Below, one piece after another: positions 7,358 through 10,470 of a DNA stretch of 10,470 nucleotides (its first letter is position 1; each line of letters begins with the position of its first letter). The notes beneath the pieces were generated by a model. That model saw only the letters and a list, made by a program, of their open reading frames with translations, searched no databases and had not been told where the DNA came from. The position numbers and the translations under genes were made by a program. The DNA comes from Cyanobacteria bacterium OH_CDB_20 (GTDB lineage: Bacteria > Cyanobacteriota > Vampirovibrionia > Gastranaerophilales > Gastranaerophilaceae): contig JAEZIX010000043.1 in the NCBI GenBank assembly GCA_023415935.1, positions 1 to 10,470 on the forward strand, read 5' to 3'.

Positions 7358-8287
7358 ATGGATAGAATTGAAGAACTCACAAAAATAGTCAAAGAAGACC
7401 CCAATGACTTCCAGTCAAAGAGGGAGCTTGCAGTTGAACTTCTTGACATTGGAGAAAATGAAGAAGCGCTTAGTCTTTTGCTCTCTCTTGTTGAAATTTT
7501 TCCTGAAGATGCCCGCCTGCATTATAATATTGGTATCGTTTACGAAAAGCTTAAATATTTCAAAGAGGCGATTGATTCTTATGTAAAAGCAATTAATTTA
7601 AACCCTCAAGAACCTGATTTTCAGTATAATTTAGGATGCGCTTATATAAACGAAAACAATTATGACAAGGCCTTAGAGCTTTTTGACTTTGTTCTTTCTT
7701 GCGATAAAGATGACCCAAATTGTCTATTCAATATTGGTCTTATACACTCAAGACAAAATGAAACTGAAAAAGCCATTGAATATCTTGAAAGAGCAATTGA
7801 AGGAAACCCTCACGACTATATTGCGATTTTTTATCTTGCATTTGAATATAAAAAGCAAGGCGAAATCGAAACCGCAATCCAAAAATATAAAGAGGTGCTT
7901 GAACTCTGTCCTGACTATAGCTGGGCGCATTTTAATCTTGCCGCAATATACTGGGAACTTGGAAATGAAGTTGAAGCAAAATACAATCTCAGAAAGACTC
8001 TTGAACTAAATCCAAAAGATATTGAGGCTTCTTTACTTTATTCTAAAATTTTGATTATCGAAGAAGAATATATCAAAGCGGAAAAAGTTCTACTTTCTGC
8101 CATTAAAGAAAATCCTGTAAATGGTGACCTTTACTATCATCTTGCTCAAGTCGAAAAAGAGGAAGAAAACTTTGCAGAATACAGAAAAAATCTTGAAAAC
8201 GCTCTTGAAAACTACTCTACACTGAGCGTTCCAATTGAAATTGTAAAAAAAGAATATGAAAACATACTAAAAAAAGGCTCTTTCTAA
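7358..8287 (+). CDS. Tetratricopeptide repeat (TPR) protein
   Basis: This 309-residue protein consists almost wholly of tandem 34-residue TPR units, about eight from residue 17 to about 290. Each shows the helix-turn-helix spacing (for example ARLHYNIGIVYEKLKYFKEAIDSYVKAINLNP, given here only as the second unit's start ARLHYNIGIVYE and end AINLNP). There is no signal peptide or membrane segment, so it should be a cytoplasmic scaffold that binds other proteins. No enzyme domain is attached, and the partner cannot be named. It starts 36 bases after nnrD with no ribosome site, behind a promoter-like pair. Its last codons are unusual in forming part of a terminator: the stop codon TAA (8285-8287) lies in the loop and descending arm of the hairpin shared with the SRP RNA gene. 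Confidence 0.92.
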   Translation: MDRIEELTKIVKEDPNDFQSKRELAVELLDIGENEEALSLLLSLVEIFPEDARLHYNIGIVYEKLKYFKEAIDSYVKAINLNPQEPDFQYNLGCAYINENNYDKALELFDFVLSCDKDDPNCLFNIGLIHSRQNETEKAIEYLERAIEGNPHDYIAIFYLAFEYKKQGEIETAIQKYKEVLELCPDYSWAHFNLAAIYWELGNEVEAKYNLRKTLELNPKDIEASLLYSKILIIEEEYIKAEKVLLSAIKENPVNGDLYYHLAQVEKEEENFAEYRKNLENALENYSTLSVPIEIVKKEYENILKKGSF

Positions 8288-8299
8288 AGAGCCTTTTTT
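8270..8299. terminator. Bidirectional intrinsic terminator shared by the TPR gene and SRP RNA gene
   Basis: A run of six A (8270-8275), the stem GGCTCTT (8276-8282), loop TCTA, stem AAGAGCC (8287-8293) and a run of six T (8294-8299) form a near-perfect symmetric element. Read in either direction it gives a seven-pair GC-containing hairpin followed by a U tract. It therefore can end both the plus-strand TPR transcript and the minus-strand SRP RNA transcript. It overlaps the last codons of the TPR gene. Confidence 0.9.
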
Positions 8300-8300
8300 A

Positions 8301-8562
8301 TGCCGTGCCACTACCTATCGACAATAGCAAAATACAATACCTCGCATATTTACCTCCTTCCAGAAACAACTACACCCACAGGTTACGTCTTAGTGCTGCT
8401 ACGTTCCCGTCCTGACACGGTTCGGCGGCCTATGCCGCAATTGTCCTGAATATCAACGATAAATAAACTTAATACCATACCCGCGAAAGCCTCACAGTAG
8501 GCTCTGCACCCCGCATAAAGCGTTCGGGTCGAGAGATCCGCTAAGTCCCCATGGAGCACGGC
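8301..8562 (-). ncRNA. ffs: Signal recognition particle RNA, large bacterial type with Alu domain
   Basis: This is the RNA core of the signal recognition particle. It binds Ffh and helps deliver nascent membrane and secreted proteins to FtsY. On the minus strand the ends pair: GCCGTGC (8562-8556) with GCACGGC (8308-8302). The Ffh-binding apical helix reads GTGTCAGG, a GGAA tetraloop (8407-8404) closed by ACG/CGT, then AGCAGCAC (8400-8393), the most conserved part of all SRP RNAs. The 5' part, with GGGGA, TAGCGG, CGCTTTATGCG and TGTGAGGC, lines up with the Alu domain of Bacillus scRNA as I recall it. Length is about 262, against about 270 in Bacillus and 114 in E. coli. A 61-codon frame (8568-8383) inside it is not a gene. 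The 3' end runs straight into the shared terminator; exact mature ends are inferred. Confidence 0.95.
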
Positions 8563-8568
8563 TTCCAT

Positions 8569-8597
8569 ATTTTAGCTTAAAAATTTTTTTCTTGCAA
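8569..8597 (-). promoter_or_regulatory. Promoter of the SRP RNA gene
   Basis: On the minus strand TTGCAA (8597-8592) and TAAAAT (8574-8569) are separated by 17 bases. A start six or seven bases after the -10 falls at 8563-8562, exactly where the terminal GCCGTGC pairing strand of the SRP RNA begins. The agreement of promoter spacing with the RNA's structural end supports both calls. Confidence 0.7.
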
Positions 8598-8674
8598 ACT
8601 ACACCTGGATATTAAATAGCAAAGTAAAAGTTTAAATAATTCTTTATAAAAGTATATATATTATACATTTAGTG

Positions 8675-8703
8675 GTGAAAAAAATTTTCCTTTGTTTTAA
8701 AAT
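8675..8703 (+). promoter_or_regulatory. Possible promoter of nadB-nadC
   Basis: GTGAAA (8675-8680, four of six consensus bases) and TAAAAT (8698-8703, five of six) are separated by 17 bases. Transcription would start near 8710, about 26 bases before the nadB ATG and just upstream of its AGGAAG ribosome site (8721-8726). The region is very AT-rich, with other TATA-like runs at 8655-8667, so the call is tentative. I see no clear operator for an NAD-responsive repressor. Confidence 0.4.
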
Positions 8704-8735
8704 GTATAGCAATAAACCAAAGGAAGACACTGACA

Positions 8736-10358
8736 ATGAAACATTCAAAATACTCTGCAATTATCATTGGAAGCGGCATATCAGGACTATATGCGGCTAT
8801 AAAGCTTGCAGATGAGATAAATTTGCCTGATGGTGTTCTTATACTCACCAAATCAGGTTTGAATGTATCAAATTCAAGATACGCTCAAGGCGGTATCGTG
8901 GCTGTTCTTCCGGAAAATAAAAACGATTCTATCGAACTTCATATATCAGATACTCTAAAGGCCGGCGCGGGTCTTTCTGACTACGAAACAGTTAAATTCA
9001 TATCAGAAAACAGTGATGCGGTTATAAAAGATTTACTCAGCTATGGAGTAAAATTTGATTGTGATGAGGAAAATAACTTAAGATTTACAATGGAAGCAGC
9101 CCACAGTGTTAATAGAATTTTGCACTCAGGCGGCGATGCTACAGGAAAATGCATTGAAAAAGCTCTTGTTGAAAGAGTCTTAAATGAAAAAAATATAACA
9201 ATATACGAACACTCAACAGCAGTTGAGCTTCTAATAGACTCAGATAATGATTGCAGAGGGCTTATTTGCTTCAATTCTGACACAGGAGAATATGAAACTA
9301 TATATTCTTCTGCAACAATCATTGCAACAGGCGGTACGGGTCAAATATATAAATATACAACAAATCCTTCTGTAGCAACAGGAGATGGAATCGCACTTGC
9401 TTATAGATCTGGCGCTATAATTCAGGATATGGAATTCATCCAGTTCCACCCTACAGCACTCAGCATTCAAGAAGAACAAAATATGTTCTTAATCTCTGAA
9501 GCTGTTAGAGGAGAAGGCGCAAAGCTGGTTGATGTAAACGGCAATACATTTATGCAAAAATATGACGAAAGAATGGAACTTGCACCAAGAGATATCGTTG
9601 CGCGTTCAATTTACAAAGAGCTTCAAGATTCAGGCTACAACAATGTTTATCTTGATGCTACTAAAATACCTGAAAACGTTTTTGCTGAAAGATTCCCAAA
9701 TATTCTTAACACTTGTTTGAAACATAATATAAATCCTTCAAAAGATTACATACCTGTTTCACCTGCTGCTCACTACACAATGGGCGGAATAAAAACGAAT
9801 ATTGAAGCTATGACTTCAATAAGAGGCTTATATGCAATAGGTGAAGCTGCCTGCACCGGACTTCACGGCGCAAACAGACTTGCCTCAAATTCACTTCTTG
9901 AATGTGTTGTAACCGCATATGAACTTACAAATCACCTTTCATTCTTAAACCTTGAAATATCTGATTCCATAGACAAATCAATTATGGAAACAATAAACAA
10001 ATATAAGTCTGAAGAAGTTTATTATGAAGTTAATACAGACGATTTGATGTATAAAATTCAAAATACAATGTGGAAAAATGTTGGTATTGTAAGAGATGAA
10101 AAAGGTTTACTCCAAGCAAAAAAAGATCTAGAAGAGATAAGAGATGAATTTGGATATACCGACAAATGTAACTCCAGCGAAGAATATGACATCAGAAACG
10201 CCTTAATAACAGCGGAGCTAATTGTTAAATTTGCGCTTGAAAGAAGAGAATCAATTGGCGCTCATTATCGTTCAGACTATCCTGATACGGCTCAAAAACC
10301 TGAGCATAAAACATTTTCAAAAGGAAGCAACATAAATGACAAAATATTTACTTCATAA
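8736..10358 (+). CDS. nadB: L-aspartate oxidase
   Basis: This is the first enzyme of de novo NAD synthesis, an FAD enzyme that oxidises L-aspartate to iminoaspartate, which NadA condenses with dihydroxyacetone phosphate to quinolinate. The FAD-binding GSGISGL is at 12-18, followed by SRYAQGGI. The substrate-domain residues line up with the E. coli set (H244, R290, H351): H238 in QFHPTA, R285 in LAPRDIVAR and H346 in HYTMGGI. GEAACTGLHGANRLASNSLLE is the second FAD motif. The C-terminal helical domain holds MWKNVGIVRDEKGL and ESIGAHYRSDYP. At 540 residues the length is normal and no domain is missing. AGGAAG lies about ten bases upstream of the ATG. It overlaps nadC by 23 bases. The related fumarate reductase and succinate dehydrogenase flavoproteins are excluded by length, motif wording and the nadC neighbour. 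Confidence 0.97.
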   Translation: MKHSKYSAIIIGSGISGLYAAIKLADEINLPDGVLILTKSGLNVSNSRYAQGGIVAVLPENKNDSIELHISDTLKAGAGLSDYETVKFISENSDAVIKDLLSYGVKFDCDEENNLRFTMEAAHSVNRILHSGGDATGKCIEKALVERVLNEKNITIYEHSTAVELLIDSDNDCRGLICFNSDTGEYETIYSSATIIATGGTGQIYKYTTNPSVATGDGIALAYRSGAIIQDMEFIQFHPTALSIQEEQNMFLISEAVRGEGAKLVDVNGNTFMQKYDERMELAPRDIVARSIYKELQDSGYNNVYLDATKIPENVFAERFPNILNTCLKHNINPSKDYIPVSPAAHYTMGGIKTNIEAMTSIRGLYAIGEAACTGLHGANRLASNSLLECVVTAYELTNHLSFLNLEISDSIDKSIMETINKYKSEEVYYEVNTDDLMYKIQNTMWKNVGIVRDEKGLLQAKKDLEEIRDEFGYTDKCNSSEEYDIRNALITAELIVKFALERRESIGAHYRSDYPDTAQKPEHKTFSKGSNINDKIFTS

Positions 10359-10470
10359 TTTTATTGTTGATGAGCACATAAAAAAAGCTCTGGAAGAAGA
10401 TATAGGGTTTGGAGATATTACAACAGATTATTTAATTGATGAAGATGTTGATATTGTTGCGTACTTAAAC
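10336..10470 (+). CDS. nadC: Nicotinate-nucleotide pyrophosphorylase (quinolinate phosphoribosyltransferase), N-terminal 45 residues (cut by window edge)
   Basis: This enzyme converts quinolinate and phosphoribosyl pyrophosphate to nicotinate mononucleotide, carbon dioxide and pyrophosphate. The frame from the ATG at 10336 stays open to the window edge. It reads MTKYLLHNFIVDEHIKKALE, then EDIGFGDITTDYLI, the hallmark opening of NadC. About 230 further residues are expected outside. The start lies inside nadB (23-base overlap, different frame). It is supported by AAGGAAG at 10321-10327, eight bases upstream, so it has its own ribosome site. The pairing with nadB confirms a de novo NAD operon; nadA is not visible in the window. 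Confidence 0.93.
   Translation, partial: MTKYLLHNFIVDEHIKKALEEDIGFGDITTDYLIDEDVDIVAYLN

Noticed and set aside
7683..8009. Plus-strand frame of 108 codons inside the TPR gene
   Set aside because: It is a shifted reading of repetitive Lys/Glu/Leu codons of the TPR repeats and shows no family features.
8315..8359. Perfect AAGGAGG site five bases before an ATG and a ten-codon frame, minus strand
   Set aside because: It sits in the 3' strand of the SRP RNA long helix. GGTAAATA (8355-8348) can pair with TATTTATC on the 5' strand, so structure explains it better than translation.
8383..8568. Open frame of 61 codons on the minus strand
   Set aside because: It lies almost wholly within the SRP RNA, whose conserved structure explains the sequence.
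9041..9479. Antisense frames of 93 and 79 codons opposite nadB
   Set aside because: They are shadows of the nadB coding frame, without ribosome sites or recognisable motifs.
1..10470. Mobile element, CRISPR array, tRNA, phage or toxin-antitoxin genes
   Set aside because: I found no regularly spaced repeats, transposase or integrase motifs, cloverleaf sequences or paired small toxin genes on either strand.

Overview
The window is AT-rich and compactly coded. It holds housekeeping genes from a bacterium that looks related to Cyanobacteria. The best clue is the partial RNA polymerase beta subunit at the left edge, whose N-terminal two thirds reads like a cyanobacterial-type RpoB. It also begins its own transcription unit with no ribosomal protein L7/L12 gene in front, as in Cyanobacteria. 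Low GC and the absence of any photosynthesis gene would fit the non-photosynthetic sister group (Vampirovibrionia/Melainabacteria, for example gut Gastranaerophilales). That assignment is inference from recalled family sequences, not a database result.

Layout. Positions 1-2047 (minus) carry the start of rpoB. Positions 2048-2434 are a divergent promoter region with no convincing gene. Positions 2435-4267 (plus) encode a membrane-bound PAS/HAMP sensor histidine kinase with no adjacent response regulator. From a likely promoter at 4277-4306 comes a tightly packed plus-strand operon: a Gfo/Idh/MocA oxidoreductase (4339-5331), a CDP-alcohol phosphatidyltransferase (5358-6002), the tRNA wobble methyltransferase trmL (5989-6459) and the NAD(P)H-hydrate dehydratase nnrD (6452-7321). 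The last two junctions are overlaps of 14 and 8 bases. A cytoplasmic protein of about eight TPR repeats follows (7358-8287). It has its own promoter-like hexamers placed so that its mRNA could be leaderless.

Convergent to the TPR gene lies a gene not visible as an ORF: a large, Alu-domain-containing signal recognition particle RNA on the minus strand (about 8562 down to 8301). The two genes share one symmetric A-tract/hairpin/T-tract terminator (8270-8299) that can work in both directions. The SRP RNA and the NAD-synthesis genes then diverge from 8563-8735: nadB (L-aspartate oxidase, 8736-10358), overlapped by 23 bases by nadC (quinolinate phosphoribosyltransferase, 10336 to the right edge).

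Most genes serve core functions: transcription, protein targeting, phospholipid synthesis, tRNA modification, and NAD synthesis and repair. I see no mobile element, CRISPR array, phage gene, toxin system or defence island. I do not think the window holds a new multi-gene system. The points most worth checking are the large SRP RNA and its lineage, the possible leaderless TPR transcript, and the orphan kinase divergent from rpoB.
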